From assembly GCF_001704415.2 (NCBI RefSeq), contig NC_030808.1, positions 78,646,594 through 78,710,593 of the forward strand: a stretch of 64,000 bases of DNA, read 5' to 3'. Numbering within the stretch: position 1 is the stretch's first letter; every line of letters starts with the position of its first letter. Below the pieces are notes generated by a model. It ran no database searches, had not been told where the DNA came from, and saw only the letters and a program-made list of their open reading frames with translations. This DNA is from Capra hircus. Lineage: Eukaryota; Chordata; Mammalia; Artiodactyla; Bovidae. Below, in pieces: positions 33,006 through 43,606 of the stretch. The translations under genes and the position numbers were made by a program.

Positions 33006-33074
33006 TGTTGTCACTCAGTCACACAGAGTTGTGTCTGACTCTTTGTGACCCCATGCATTGCAGCACGCCAGGCT
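33006..33074 (-). mobile_element. Bov-A/BovB tail fragment
   Basis: TTGTTGTCACTCAGTCAC, TGTGTCTGACTCTTTGTGAC and CCCATGCATTGCAGCACGCC in reverse; only about 70 bp. Confidence 0.75.
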
Positions 33075-33092
33075 AATGCCTACCACTTATCC

Positions 33093-33296
33093 CAGGCTTC
33101 CCGGGTAGTGCAGTGGTAAAGAATCCGCCTGCCAATGCAGGAGATGCAGGAGACTGGAGATGTATCCCTGGGTTGAGAAGATCCCCTGGAGGAGGAAATG
33201 GCAACCCACGCCGGTTATTCCTACCTGGAAAATCCCATGGACAGAGGAGCCTGGTGGGCTACAGTCCACAGCTGACCACACACGCGCATGCACACA
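33093..33296 (+). mobile_element. Bov-tA SINE
   Basis: Forward Bov-tA: AGGCTTCCCGGGTAGTGCAG, CCTGGGTTGAGAAGATCCCC and GGACAGAGGAGCCTGGTGGG, with the end replaced by an alternating CACACACGCGCATGCACAC tail. It lies about 20 bp from an opposite Bov-A fragment. The following 33297-33869 is unassigned. Confidence 0.88.
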
Positions 33297-33869
33297 TCAA
33301 CTGTCCCAAGGCCATTAGAACTCTCCCTTTCCAGACTGTTTTAAGATGGTCCTTTTATTGCAGTGGCTCTGTTTCTGGGCGGGTCGTTTCACCACGATGG
33401 CCATCGTCTACTCCAGCACCAGCACTCCATCACTTCAGTTATGGTTCCCTTATGATCTAGCATCTGGCCAGGCTGGTCCCTGCCCCTCATCACTCCTGTG
33501 TTTCAAATTTCTCTTAGCTATTTTGCCTGTTTATTACCAAGTCCATTTTAGAATTAAGATTCAAGAACAGTTAACTTAAAAATTGTGCTGAGATTACAGA
33601 AAATGGAGGGGAAAATAACTACTTAACAACTTTTATATTTCCATTTAGGAATAAAGTATATCTTTCATACTTTATTCAAGGGCTTTTTAAAATTTATTCA
33701 AGGGCTCCTTCATAAGACTCAAACAATTCTAGAAGTTCTTTGTACAAGTAATGCACAGTCCTGACTAAAATATTGACTCTCTGCTTTGCCGTGAATAAGT
33801 TTCCATAGATCACAAAATAATTTTCATATGCCATAAACAAAATATAACTAGACATGAGGATACATGTTT

Positions 33870-33990
33870 AACCTCACAATAACCAAAAAATATACTAGTA
33901 CCAAGAAGACAACATATCAAATGCTGGCAGCACTGGGGAGATGCTGAACCACTCATACATTACTGCTGCAATTACAGAAGCATTCCTTGT
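33870..33990 (+). mobile_element. old L1 fragment
   Basis: AACCTCACAATAACCAAAAA, CAAATGCTGGCAGCACTGGG and GAGATGCTGAACCACTCATAC resemble the L1 ORF2 3' end (the '...tgttggtgaggatgtgg...' region). Confidence 0.5.
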
Positions 33991-34119
33991 AAAACACAAG
34001 TCATTGGTGGATCTGAATAACTATAAAATGCTAACCTCTGATCCTGAGGTCTCAACCCTCCAACGTGTTTAAGATTTTTGATGAATTAAGCTATATTTAT
34101 GCATAAAATGTCATCACAG

Positions 34120-34240
34120 CAATATATAAAAATAATAGGGAACTCATGTACACCCGTGGCTGATTCATGTCAATGTATGGCAAAACCAATACAGTATTAT
34201 AAAGCAAAATAAAGTAAAAATTAAAATTAAAAAAAATAAT
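34120..34240 (+). mobile_element. ruminant L1 3' tail inserted in older L1 debris
   Basis: GGGAACTCATGTACACCCGTG, GCTGATTCATGTCAATGTATG and GCAAAACCAATACAGTATTA plus an A-rich tail is the ruminant L1 end. Older L1-like sequence appears on both sides (34080-34120 and 34259-34460). Confidence 0.7.
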
Positions 34241-34258
34241 AGATGATATAACCACTCA

Positions 34259-34460
34259 ATGAAATATTAAAGGGTTATAAAAATTATAATCTTTTAAGAA
34301 TAGGCAGCAATACAGAAAATGCTTACCATATGATGCCATATATGATACATAGCACTATGGTAATTTTTGCTAACAGCTAAAGACTGGAAGGGAATGTACA
34401 TAAATGGTAAGTTGTATTAATACCTTTATCAAGGTGGCAGAATTATGGGTGACATTTTTC
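34259..34460 (+). mobile_element. old L1 remnant
   Basis: CCACTCAATGAAATATTAAAGG, GCAGCAATACAGAAAATGC and AGACTGGAAGGGAATGTAC resemble the L1 3' region of older subfamilies. Confidence 0.45.
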
Positions 34461-34574
34461 CTCCTAAAGAATCTCACTTTGATGCAATGTTGCAACATTA
34501 TTTACAAAATTTTTTAAAACAGGGGACCAACTTTAGGTGCCTTCTCGATCTAGAGTTTGCAATTCCTTTGATAT

Positions 34575-34715
34575 TTAAGGTGGAAACATGAGAGTGAAGC
34601 ATCTGATATGACTCTTCTAAGGCCTACAGATTCAGTCACAGGCAGAATTAGGACTAAAACCCAAGTCTTCTGACTCAAGAGGCAATATTCTTTCCTACAA
34701 AGCATTCTGTGTTGT
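34575..34715 (-). mobile_element. MIR SINE remnant
   Basis: Reverse MIR: CAGATTCAGTCACAGGCAG, AATTAGGACTAAAACCCAAG and TCTTCTGACTCAAGAGGC. Confidence 0.5.
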
Positions 34716-34897
34716 CATTTTTCTCAAACCAACTCTGAGGTCATTTTAAAATTTTTATATTACAAATAAGTAAATGAATATAACAATGTTCAATTACCTC
34801 TCTAAAAGAATAACTGCTTTTTAAAATCCTACAAAATGCTTTGACAAACTAGAGATTGAATTAAACTTGTTTTCTAAACATGGCTATTTAGCACAGT

Positions 34898-35155
34898 TGC
34901 TGCTGCTAAGTCGCTTCAGTTGTGTCAGACTCTTTGCGACCCCATAGACAGCAGCCCACCGGGCTCCCTTGACCCTGGGATCCTCCAGGCAAGAACACTG
35001 GAGTGGGTTGCCATTTCCTTCTCCAATGCGTGAAAGTGAAGTTGCTCAGTCATGTCCGACTCTTCGCGACCCCATGGACTGCAGCCTACCAGGCTCGTCC
35101 GTCCGTGGGATTTGCCAGGCAAGAGTACTGGAGTGGGGTGCCATTGCCTTCTCCG
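34898..35155 (-). mobile_element. Bov-A2 SINE, full length
   Basis: Two Bov-A monomers in reverse, (CTG)n at the tail, short linker CAATGCGTGAAAGTGAAGT. The 12-bp TSD ATTTAGCACAGT is exact at 34886-34897 and 35156-35167. Confidence 0.96.
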
Positions 35156-35167
35156 ATTTAGCACAGT

Positions 35168-36189
35168 AGAGGGTATCAAAGTATGTCTTTTCTACAAAAG
35201 CTTGCTTAGTAGAAATAATCATTTCCGCATAAAGTCATAGAGCAATTTCAGTGCTGAGTTAAGCATTAACTTGATAAAAAGGTAAATTTTGTCTTTGGAT
35301 ACTTCCTTTAGAACCCACAAAGTCTAAACTTGAAATATTATTACTTTAGGGGAAAAAATTCCTTCGAAATTCAAAGGCTAATGAGAACTAGTTCCTTAAC
35401 TTTTCTCACTACAGCCTGACAAAAATTTGGCAGAAGAGGTATTTATATACCTGTATACACAATAGATAACCATAATTAGTTTCTAATATTCCATAACGCC
35501 CAAAGATAACATTTGGAGCCCACATGTCTTCTAATGTTCTGTAAATTTTGAGAGGTTCTAATTAGGTCCCAGCAGAGGTAATATTTGGAAAGGAACAAGG
35601 TAAAAGAAATCATAAAACAAAAGAAAGTCAAGAATAAATGGCTATTGAGGCAGAGAAACTGTGTGCATGCTCGTGTGTGGGCACACATTATGATTTAAGG
35701 ATCACCTATCGAAAGCACACTTTTCAAGAAGCTGAGCAACCACCTCCAGCAACTGGTGAGATGGCTTTCTATTTCCTGATGTGCTACAGATCTCTCTCCT
35801 TAATCCCTATGGTTTTCCAAACATTGAGATACATATCAATCATCTTCATACCTTTTTTTGTTCATCTTCTGAAATTTAAAAAAAAAGGCATAAATCTTTC
35901 ATTCTGCCATCATTATTCAAATCATAATAAAATTAAAAGATTGAATGTTGGAATGAGGCAAAAGCCAGGTAAAATTCTGTATAACACATAAAGAACATAT
36001 GTGTCTGTGTGTATAGTTATTACTTTTAAACTTAATTTTAAAATTTTATATTATTATATAAAAGAAGAATCACCTCAGCAAGAGGAATGTGAGGGTTAAA
36101 TATATAATAAAAAATGAGGATACTGGCAACTTCCTGAGAATCCCCACTCAAATTTAATCTTTCCGTCTCACATACTCCGATATAGTTTT
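35168..36189. other. AT-rich intron, nothing recognised
   Basis: No repeat assigned. The ORF at 35638-35991 (117 codons) has no recognisable domain. Confidence 0.45.
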
Positions 36190-36360
36190 GCACCTTAAAT
36201 GTTAAAAGTATCCTAGCCCAGCTAGTACTGGAAACTTCCTGTTAACATGCTCGTCACTTCCACTAAACAAAGAGCTCCTTGAGGGCAGGAACTACACCTT
36301 AACCATGGTCTCAAGTCCTAGAGCACCTTACACAATGACTGGGTAAAAAAAAAAGTAAGT
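36190..36360 (+). mobile_element. L2 LINE 3' end
   Basis: AAAGAGCTCCTTGAGGGCAG, GAACTACACCTTAACCATGG and AGAGCACCTTACACAATGAC are the characteristic L2 3' end. The GAGCTCCTTGAGGGCAG block is also the core of L2-derived miRNAs, but the hairpin arm is absent here. Confidence 0.7.
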
Positions 36361-36774
36361 GGCAAACCATGCTAAGGAGAGGAGGAAAAAGCATAGAAAA
36401 CTGAGAATAATATTTGCCCCAAAATCAATTTAAATGGCTTATATGGATCCATACCGTCAACATTCAACATGATAGAACACACAAAGTGAATTTTCCACTG
36501 ACACATGGAAAAATGTCTTCTGTACCTGGTGTCATTCCTGATTATGCCTAGGAACAAATGCACCACAAAGAATGAAAAGGAGAGTGCAGTTCAAGGCAGA
36601 ATAGGATGAAAGTGGGTTCAAAAATAGGATCCTAATGAAATTTTAATGTGATAAAAGTCAGTAATTTCATCTTAAAAGCTAAAAAAAAGAAAAGAAAGAA
36701 ATTAAAAGGCAAGAAGATAAACAAACAGCAGTAAACCTGAGTGGAAAGTACAAAATCGGCACTGATTCAAAACC

Positions 36775-36880
36775 AGGACCCACACTGACCTGAACCAAAT
36801 ATAGATGGACCTTCTCTGGGCCTCAGTTCTCTATGAAGCAGTTGGATGCTACGTCCCTATAGGATTTAAGTGATGCTATT
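36775..36880 (+). mobile_element. MIR SINE remnant
   Basis: ACCTGAACCAAATATAGATG and CTTCTCTGGGCCTCAGTTCTC follow MIR. The sequence between 36361 and 36774 is A-rich and unassigned. Confidence 0.5.
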
Positions 36881-37037
36881 GGCATCATTTCTGGGGCAGA
36901 GTAAGAACATCCAGATACCAAGAGAGACCGGCCTGATGGCATGAGGACAGCATACCAGCAGAAGGTAAGACATAAGGGAGGGGACCAATAAAGTCAAAGA
37001 ATAAATTTTTTATGGAGAGGTTAACATCTCACTAACA

Positions 37038-37360
37038 CAGCAGTCCCCAACATTTTTGGTACCAGGGACCAGTTTCGTGGAAGACAATTTTTCCATGGAC
37101 CTGGGGAGGGGAGGTAGGGGATGGTTTAAGGAGGATTCAAGCACATTGCATTGACTGTGCTCCTGTGAGAACCTGATGCCACTGCTGATCTGGCAGGAAG
37201 TGGAGTTCAGGTGGTAATGAGAGTGAAGAGGAACGGCTGTAAATACAGATGAAGCTTCACGGCTTGTGAAGTTTCACAGCTCACCCTGTTGCTGTGTGGC
37301 CTGGTTCCTAACAGGACAGGGACTAGCAGCAGTCTAAGGCCAGGGGCTTAGGGAACCCTG
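37038..37360. mobile_element. MER1-like hAT-Charlie element with TSD
   Basis: The left end CAGCAGTCCCCAACATTTTTG and the right end GGGGCTTAGGGAACCCTG form terminal inverted repeats of the CAGGGGTCCCCAA type. The interior has CCATGGACCTGGGGAGGGG, AGAACCTGATGCCACTGC, CTGTAAATACAGATGAAGC and GGCCTGGTTCCTAACAGG. The 8-bp duplications CACTAACA (37030-37037) and TACTAACA (37361-37368) fit hAT insertion. It is 323 bp, an internally deleted nonautonomous copy. Confidence 0.85.
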
Positions 37361-37634
37361 TACTAACATGCAGGGAAAACCTCTTCATAATAAATGCTAC
37401 ATAAAAAAGAAAGTAGAAGAAAAGAAATAAGACTAATCATCATTGTGCAATGAACATCCAGCACATATGGGTAATAATGAAGCTAATAAGGAAAAAAATT
37501 CATATAAAAAGGAAAAGTAGATATAAATGCAAAGGTGCTTAAGAGTTTACCTGGAAAGTGAAAACAAAATGAAAAAAAAATGCAATTACTGTATTATAAA
37601 TGTGGGTAAAAGTGATTTCTTAAAGATTCCTTTT

Positions 37635-37845
37635 AAAGAGCTTTCATATCCATCACCATAGCCAAAAAGTGAACACCAACTGTGTGGCACAGATTGGGTA
37701 GGTTATTGTTAATTTCATTTTATAGACTTGGAATTTGATGTTGAGAGAAAATCAATCAATCAATCACAAATGTAAAGAATAACAAAGCCTGGACTCAAAG
37801 AAAAGCTCTGTTGATTTCTAAATAAAGTTCCACTGCATTGTGCCA
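37635..37845 (-). mobile_element. MIR SINE remnant
   Basis: Reverse MIR: TTTCATATCCATCACCATAG, CATTTTATAGACTTGGAATT, AACAAAGCCTGGACTCAAAG and CACTGCATTGTGCCACC. A short (ATCA)n run at 37750-37767 lies inside. The neighbouring 37846-38869 is unassigned apart from an A/CA run at 38159-38184 and a purine-rich stretch at 38515-38580. Confidence 0.6.
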
Positions 37846-38869
37846 CCTCCATTCCAGTTTTAGTAAATATACAAGTGGCCTGGATGAACACATGTTTAAA
37901 TCACAAAAGGACATTTACAGGAGATCAGGGGCTGGTAGCCAATGGCCAGGTTAGTAACAAAAGGGCTATCTAGGCAGATGGGGCTTTAGAATGAAACGAG
38001 AAAGAGGACTTTTTTCTCTCTCTAAAAGCTCCATGACCCATCACATCTGTTGCTCTGTGTTCACTGTATCCTGACAGTCCCCAACTTTAGCCCTGACATT
38101 TCTTCAAAGTATTAGTCTTGAAGATACCATAACATACTTTCAAATCGGAAAAGCTAAAGAAAAAAAAAAAAAACACACACACACCTCCCATTCTGCCCTA
38201 TACCCACATAACAGGGAGCTCCCTTGAGTATGCCTATTTCAATGATTGGCACCCTCCAGTCTCCAAAGTCAGAAGTCAGGGGGCCTCCTCTGTAGGAGGG
38301 TAAGGCATTGGCTTCAGGAACTCTGCTTTCCCTCAACATTGTTTCCTGTGTGGCAGCTCCACCAACGACCTGTGGGGATGGCAAGGTGTTGACCACAGAG
38401 GACTACGAAAGCTCCCAGGTCCCCTACCATAAAACCATCCTAGGAACATTGAAACATGCAGTCACTAATGATTCGATCTCAGAGCAAGGAGGTCAGTGTG
38501 CAATAATACTTAAAGGAAGAAAGGAAGGGGAGAGAGGAACAAACAAGAGGGAGAAGAAGAAAAGGAGTCAAGAAGGGGTGCAGGCAAGATGAGAAGCAGA
38601 AGCAGAACCAAAGGTCAAAAGGGAGCATTTTGAACTTAATTTTAAAACCTGTGTTCAAGTCTCACGGTGTGATTTTGGGTTTATTTGTATCATTGTCACA
38701 CATTGACAGCTATGTGTTTTTAATCACAGCTCCATACCGAACATGTTTCACTTCTCTCTGGGCTTCTTCTACACATTTATCAAAGAAGGGTCAATCAACT
38801 CCAGAATCTAAACAAGGTTAAAGAGAGGAACACAAAGGACATGCAGGGTGACCGTGCATAAGAGTGAGG

Positions 38870-38965
38870 AGCATGGGCTCTGGGTCAGACACTGCAGGGT
38901 CTGTCACCAACCAGCTCTGCGATCTTGGGCAAGTTGATGATTGTTGTATGATTCAGTTCAAAATC
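38870..38965 (+). mobile_element. MIR SINE remnant
   Basis: GAGCATGGGCTCTGGGTCAG, ACCAACCAGCTCTGCGATC and TTGGGCAAGTTGATG are the MIR 5' to central region. Nothing is recognised from there to 39358. Confidence 0.7.
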
Positions 38966-39358
38966 CATGAGAATGAATTGTAAAAATTTAATGATCTAAG
39001 TAGAGGAGCTCAATACCTTAGTACATGTAAGACATCTGGAGGGACACAAACTATTTAAGAATCTTACAGACATTGGGGGAATGGGGATATGCCCCCACAT
39101 AAATTTAGAGAATTATGCAAACAATTTCAGGATGCTCATGGACCACTAACCCTTAGGTTAATAATCCATGAACCAGGTGCTCTCTAAGCCCAGAAACACA
39201 TGATGAGTGATTTCTGTTGGGCTTTAAGACAACAAAACATTTGCCAACTACACTTGGGATACTTTAACTTTCATTTGAGTGGAAGAAATCCATCAAATTA
39301 ATACAGGGAATATAGCCAAGGCCACAAATTCAAAGGAAATCAAAACAAAGTAGGACTC

Positions 39359-39742
39359 TACTATGGGTTGAATAGTGTTCCCTACATACATATATATATA
39401 TATGTACTGAAGCTCAAACACCCAATATGATGATATTTGAAGATAGGGACTTTGGGAAGTAATTAGGTTTTGATGAGGGTGGGGGCTATGAATATGAAAT
39501 TAATGCCCCTATAAGAAAAGAGACGAATGAACTTGCTCTCCCTCCCCTTTCCATGTGGGGACACAGTGAGAAGCTGGTCTTCTACAAACCAGGACATTAT
39601 ACCACACCAGAACCTGACCATACTGGTACCCTTATTTCAGACTTCTACCATCCAGAAACATAAATAATAATAATAAATTTCTGCTGTTTAAGCCACCCAG
39701 TCTATGATATTTTGTTATGGCAGCCCAAACTGACTAATACAG
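39359..39742 (+). mobile_element. MLT1 solo LTR (ERVL-MaLR)
   Basis: TACTATGGGTTGAATAGTGTT start, GATGATATTTGAAGATAGGG, GGGAAGTAATTAGGTTTTGA, CCATGTGGGGACACAGTGAG, ACTTCTACCATCCAGAAAC, ATAAATTTCTGCTGTTTAAG and the end AACTGACTAATACAG define an almost complete MLT1 LTR. A (TA)n expansion at 39390-39402 lies near its 5' end. Ancient and non-coding; no internal retroviral sequence. Confidence 0.9.
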
Positions 39743-39926
39743 ACTTTGTATCGGAAACAGCACATGACGAACTCTACAGACAAGCAAATGGGCCAGCAGA
39801 CAGCGTTTCCTCATGGTGTGCTCAGTACCTAGCAGGCTTTACCATGAAAATATCACCTCATCCCAAATGTCCAAAGAACAGCATTTTTAATTATAACCTC
39901 TACAGTTCAGATGGAGACATAAATGG

Positions 39927-40045
39927 CAATTCAGTCCAGTGTTCTTGCCTGGAGAATCCCAGGGACGGGGGACCCTGGTGGGCTGCCGTCTATGGGGTCA
40001 CACACAGTTGGACACGACTGAAGCAACTTGGCAGCAGCAGCAGCA
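39927..40045 (+). mobile_element. Bov-A2 SINE 3' half
   Basis: CAGTGTTCTTGCCTGGAGAA, CCCAGGGACGGGGGACCCTG, GACACGACTGAAGCAACTTG and (GCA)n end is the second monomer of Bov-A2 in forward orientation. It directly abuts the BovB block. Confidence 0.88.
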
Positions 40046-40056
40046 TACAGTTTAGT

Positions 40057-41771
40057 TCAGTCACTCAGTCGTGTCCAACTCTCTGCGACCCCATGGACTG
40101 CAGCATGCCAGGCCTCCCTGTCCATCACCAATTCCCAGAATTTACTCAAACCCATGTCCATTGAGGAGGTGATGCCATCCAACCACCTCATCTTCTGTCG
40201 TCCCCTTCTCCCACCTTCAATCTTGGCCAGCATCAGGATCTTTACAAATGAGTCAGCTCTTTGCATCAGGTGGCCAAAGTATTGGAGTTTCAGCTTCAAC
40301 ATCAGTCCTTCCAATGAATATTCAGGACTGATTTCCTTCAGGATGGACTGGTTGGATCTCCCTGCAGTCCAAGGGACTCTCAAGAGTCTTCTCCAACACC
40401 ACAGTTCAAAAGCATCAATTCTTCACTGCTCAGCTTTCTTTATAGTTCAACTCTCACATCCATACATGACTACTGAAAAAACCATAGCCTTGACTAGATG
40501 GACCTTTGTTAGCAAAGTAATGTCTCTGCTTTTCAATATGCTGTCTAGGTTGGTCATAACTTTTCTTCCAAGGAGTAAGCATCTTTTTATTTCATGGCTG
40601 CAGTCACCATCTGCAGTGATTTTGGAGCCCCCCAAAATAAAATCTTTCACTGTTTCCAATGTTTCCCCATCTATTTGCCATGAAGTGATGGGACCAGATG
40701 CCATGATCTTAGTTTTTTGAATACTGAGCTTTATGCCAACTTTTTCACTATCCTCTTCCACTTTTATCAAGAGGCTCTTTAGTTCTTCTTCACTTTCTGC
40801 CATAAGGGTGGTGTCATCTGCCTATCTGAGGTTATTGATATTTCCCCTGGCAATCTTGATTCCAGCTTGTGCTTCATCCAGCCCAGTGTTTCTCATGATG
40901 TACTCTGCATATAAGTTAAATAAGCAGGGTGACAATATACAGCCTTGACGTACTCCTTTCCTTATTTGGAACCAGTCTGTTGTTCCATGCCCAATTCTAA
41001 CTGTTTCTTCTTGACCTGCATACAGATTTCTCAAGAGGCAGGTTAGGTGGTCTGGTACTCCCATCTCTTTAAGAAGTTTCCACAGTTTCTGGTGATCCAC
41101 ACAGTCAAAGGCTTTGGCATAGTCAATAAAGCAGAAATAGATGTTTTTCTGGAACTCTCTTGCTTTTTCCATGATCCAGCGGATGTTGGCAATTTGATCT
41201 CTGGTTCCTCTGCCTTTTTAAAACCAGCTTGAACATCTGGAAGGTCATGGTTCACATACTGTTGAAGGCTGGCTTAGAGAATTTTGAGCATTACTTTACT
41301 GGCATGTGAGATGACTGCAATTGTGTGATAGTTTGCGCATTCTTTGGCATTGCCTTTCTTTCGGATTGGAATGAAAACTGACCTTTTCCAGTCCTGTGTC
41401 CCCTGCTGAGTTTTCCAAATTTGCTGGCATATTGAGTGCAGCACTTTCACGGCATCATTTTTTAGGGTTTGAAATAGCTCAACTGGAATTCTATCACCTC
41501 CACTAGCTTTATTTGTAGTGATGGTTCCTAATGCCCACTTGACTTCCCATTCCAGGATGTCTGGCTCTAGGTGAGTGATCATACCATCATGATTATCTGG
41601 GTCATGAAAATCTTTTTTGTACAGTTCTTCGGTGTATTCTTGCCACCTCTTTTTAGTATCTTCTGCTTCTATTAGGTCCATACAATTTCTGTCCTTTATT
41701 GAGCCCATCTTTGCATGAATTGTTCCCTTTGAATCTCTAATTTTCTTGAAGAGATCTCTAGTCTTTCCCAT
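40057..41771 (-). pseudogene. BovB reverse transcriptase remnant, several stops
   Basis: Minus-strand frames at 41274-41771, 40822-41172, 40447-40803 and 40057-40383 each carry pieces of BovB ORF2. RT motifs FIDYAKAFDCVDH (A) and [17 protein letters not shown] (B) are intact, but the frame stops at LR-stop-ADD: TAG at 40822-40824 (complement) replaces the tyrosine of YADD. A further frameshift lies near 41200-41280. Non-functional. Confidence 0.9.
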
Positions 41772-41776
41772 TCTAT

Positions 41777-41904
41777 GGTGGTGGTTTAGTCACTAAGTCA
41801 TGTCCGACTCTTGTGACCCCTTGGACTGTAGCTTGCCAGGCTCCTCTGTCCATGGGATTCTTCAGGCAAGAATACTGGAGTGGGTTGCCATTTCCTTCTC
41901 CATA
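41777..41904 (-). mobile_element. Bov-A monomer inserted in BovB
   Basis: GGTGGTGGTTTAGTCACTAAG to TTGCCATTTCCTTCTCCATA in reverse. The 9-bp TSD CCATTCTAT is exact at 41768-41776 and 41905-41913 and lies within BovB sequence, proving insertion into the LINE. Confidence 0.92.
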
Positions 41905-42249
41905 CCATTCTATTGTTTTCCTCTATTTTTTTGCATTGATCACTGAGGATGGCTTTCTTATCTCTCCTTGCTATTCTTTGGAACTCTGTATTCAAATGGG
42001 TATATCTTTCCTTTTCTCCTTTGCCTTTCTCTTCTCTTCTTTTCACAGCTGTTTGTAAGGTGTCCTCAAGCAGCCATTTTGCTTTTTCGCATTTCTTTTT
42101 CTTGGGGATGGACTTGATCCCTGCCTCCTGTACAATGTCACGAACTTCCGTCCATAGTTCATCAGGTACTCTACCAGATCTAATCCCATGTAATCTATTT
42201 CTCACTCCCACTGTATAATCATAAGGGATTTGATTTAGGTCATACCTGA

Positions 42250-42567
42250 CCAACCAATCCATTCTGAAGGAGATCAGCCCTGGGATTTCTTTGGAAGGAA
42301 TGATGCTAAAGCTGAAACTTCAGTACTTTGGCCACCTCATGCGAAGAGTTGACTCATTGGAAAAGACTCTGATGCTGGGAGGGATTGGGGGCAGGAGGAG
42401 AAGGGGACGACAGAGGATGAGATGGCTGGATGGCATCACTGACTCGATGGACGTGAGTCTGAGTGAACTCCAGGAGTTGGTGATGGACAGGGAGGCCTGG
42501 AGTGCTGCGATTCATGGGGTCACAAAGAGTTGGACACAACTGAGTGACTGAACTGAACTGAACTGAA
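42250..42567 (+). mobile_element. BovB 3' fragment inserted head-on in BovB
   Basis: Forward BovB 3' end from CCAACCAATCCATTCTGAAGG to the (ACTGA)n tail, encoding the [20 protein letters not shown]... end of ORF2 (42291-42551). It interrupts a reverse BovB between ACCTGA and TGGTCTAG. Confidence 0.9.
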
Positions 42568-42830
42568 TGGTCTAGTGGTTTTCGCTACTTTCTTCAATTT
42601 GAGTCTGAATTTGGCAATAAGGAGTTCATGATCTGAGCCACAGGCAGCTCCCCGTGTTCTTTTTGCTGACTCTATAGAGCTTCTCCATCTTTGGCTGCAA
42701 AGAATATAATCAATCTGATTTCAATATTGACCATCTGGTGATGTCCACGTGTAGAGTCTTCTCTTGTGTTGTTGGAAGATGGTGTTTGCTATGACCAGTG
42801 CGTTCTCTTGGCAAAACTCTATATAGACTT

Positions 42831-43315
42831 AATTTTTTTTTACATGCTTCTAATAGTTTTAAAAACAGTTATAACATAAAAAGTCACCTGTGCTTTTTTT
42901 ACTCACTTCAGCTAACAAACATAAATTTTAAGAGGCAATGAAATATGAGAAAAAATTACCTGGGAGGTGACTGTTCTTGATTTCACACCTGGCTTTCTAC
43001 AACCTACCTGGGTGATCTTATAGTCTTAAATATCATTTGTCTTCATCTTTTATCTATTGAGTCATGATATATCAGCATTCTGAAAGAAATTCAAACTTAC
43101 TTCTAATTTTCACAATTTACTCCAAATTATATTTCCAGCTATATTTACCATAGTATCTCTGACAGCAGGCCCTTCTCTGCAGACAGAAAATTCTACCTCA
43201 AACCTCTCAAATACAGCCCAAACTGTCTGAGGAAGTTCTTTCTCTTAGCTCATCCTAATGCATCATTTTGGGGTGAACTTCCTTCCATTCTCCAGTAATC
43301 AAAAACCTACTTATC
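42831..43315. other. intron, nothing recognised
   Basis: AT-rich, no repeat or ORF of note. Confidence 0.5.
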
Positions 43316-43606
43316 ATGCCACAGCTTGGATGGAACTGAAAAATATTACGGCAAATGAAAGAAACCAGTCACAAGACAGCCCATATTGTATGACTGCACT
43401 TATATGAAATGCTCGGACTGGGCAACTCTGTACAGCAGGAAAGGATTGACTGTCAAAAGGTACAAGGTTTCTTCTGGAAGTGATGAAAATGTTCCAAATT
43501 GATTTTGGTGATGGTTGTGCAACCCTGTGAATGTAATAAAAACCACTAAATTGTATACTTTAAAAGAGTTAATTGTATGACATATGAATTCGTTCCCAAT
43601 AAAGCT
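43316..43606 (+). mobile_element. old L1 3' end (L1M-type)
   Basis: GATGGAACTGAAAAATATTACG, GTATGACTGCACTTATATGAA, TTGATTTTGGTGATGGTTGTG, AAACCACTAAATTGTATACT, TTTAAAAGAGTTAATTGTATG and CCCAATAAAGC are typical of an older L1M 3' end. Confidence 0.8.

Larger units (their letters stand above)
40050..42830 (-). mobile_element. BovB LINE (nested block, ~2.3 kb of own sequence)
   Basis: Reverse BovB in three pieces: 40050-41776, 41905-42249 and 42568-about 42830. The first gap is a Bov-A SINE and the second is an opposite BovB 3' fragment. Removing them rejoins consensus BovB order (TTTCCCATTCT|ATTGTTTTCCTC and GGTCATACCTGA|TGGTCTAGTGG). It extends further 5' than the 17706 copy, to the TCTTGGCAAAACTCTAT segment, but is still 5' truncated. 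Outer TSDs were not resolved. Confidence 0.9.

Noticed and set aside
36265..36295. Possible miR-28-like hairpin: GAGCTCCTTGAGGGCAG resembles the 3' arm of mir-28, which is known to lie in an LPP intron.
   Set aside because: The block is simply the L2 3' end from which that miRNA family arose. It is on the plus strand (antisense to LPP), and no complementary arm is present within 80 bases.
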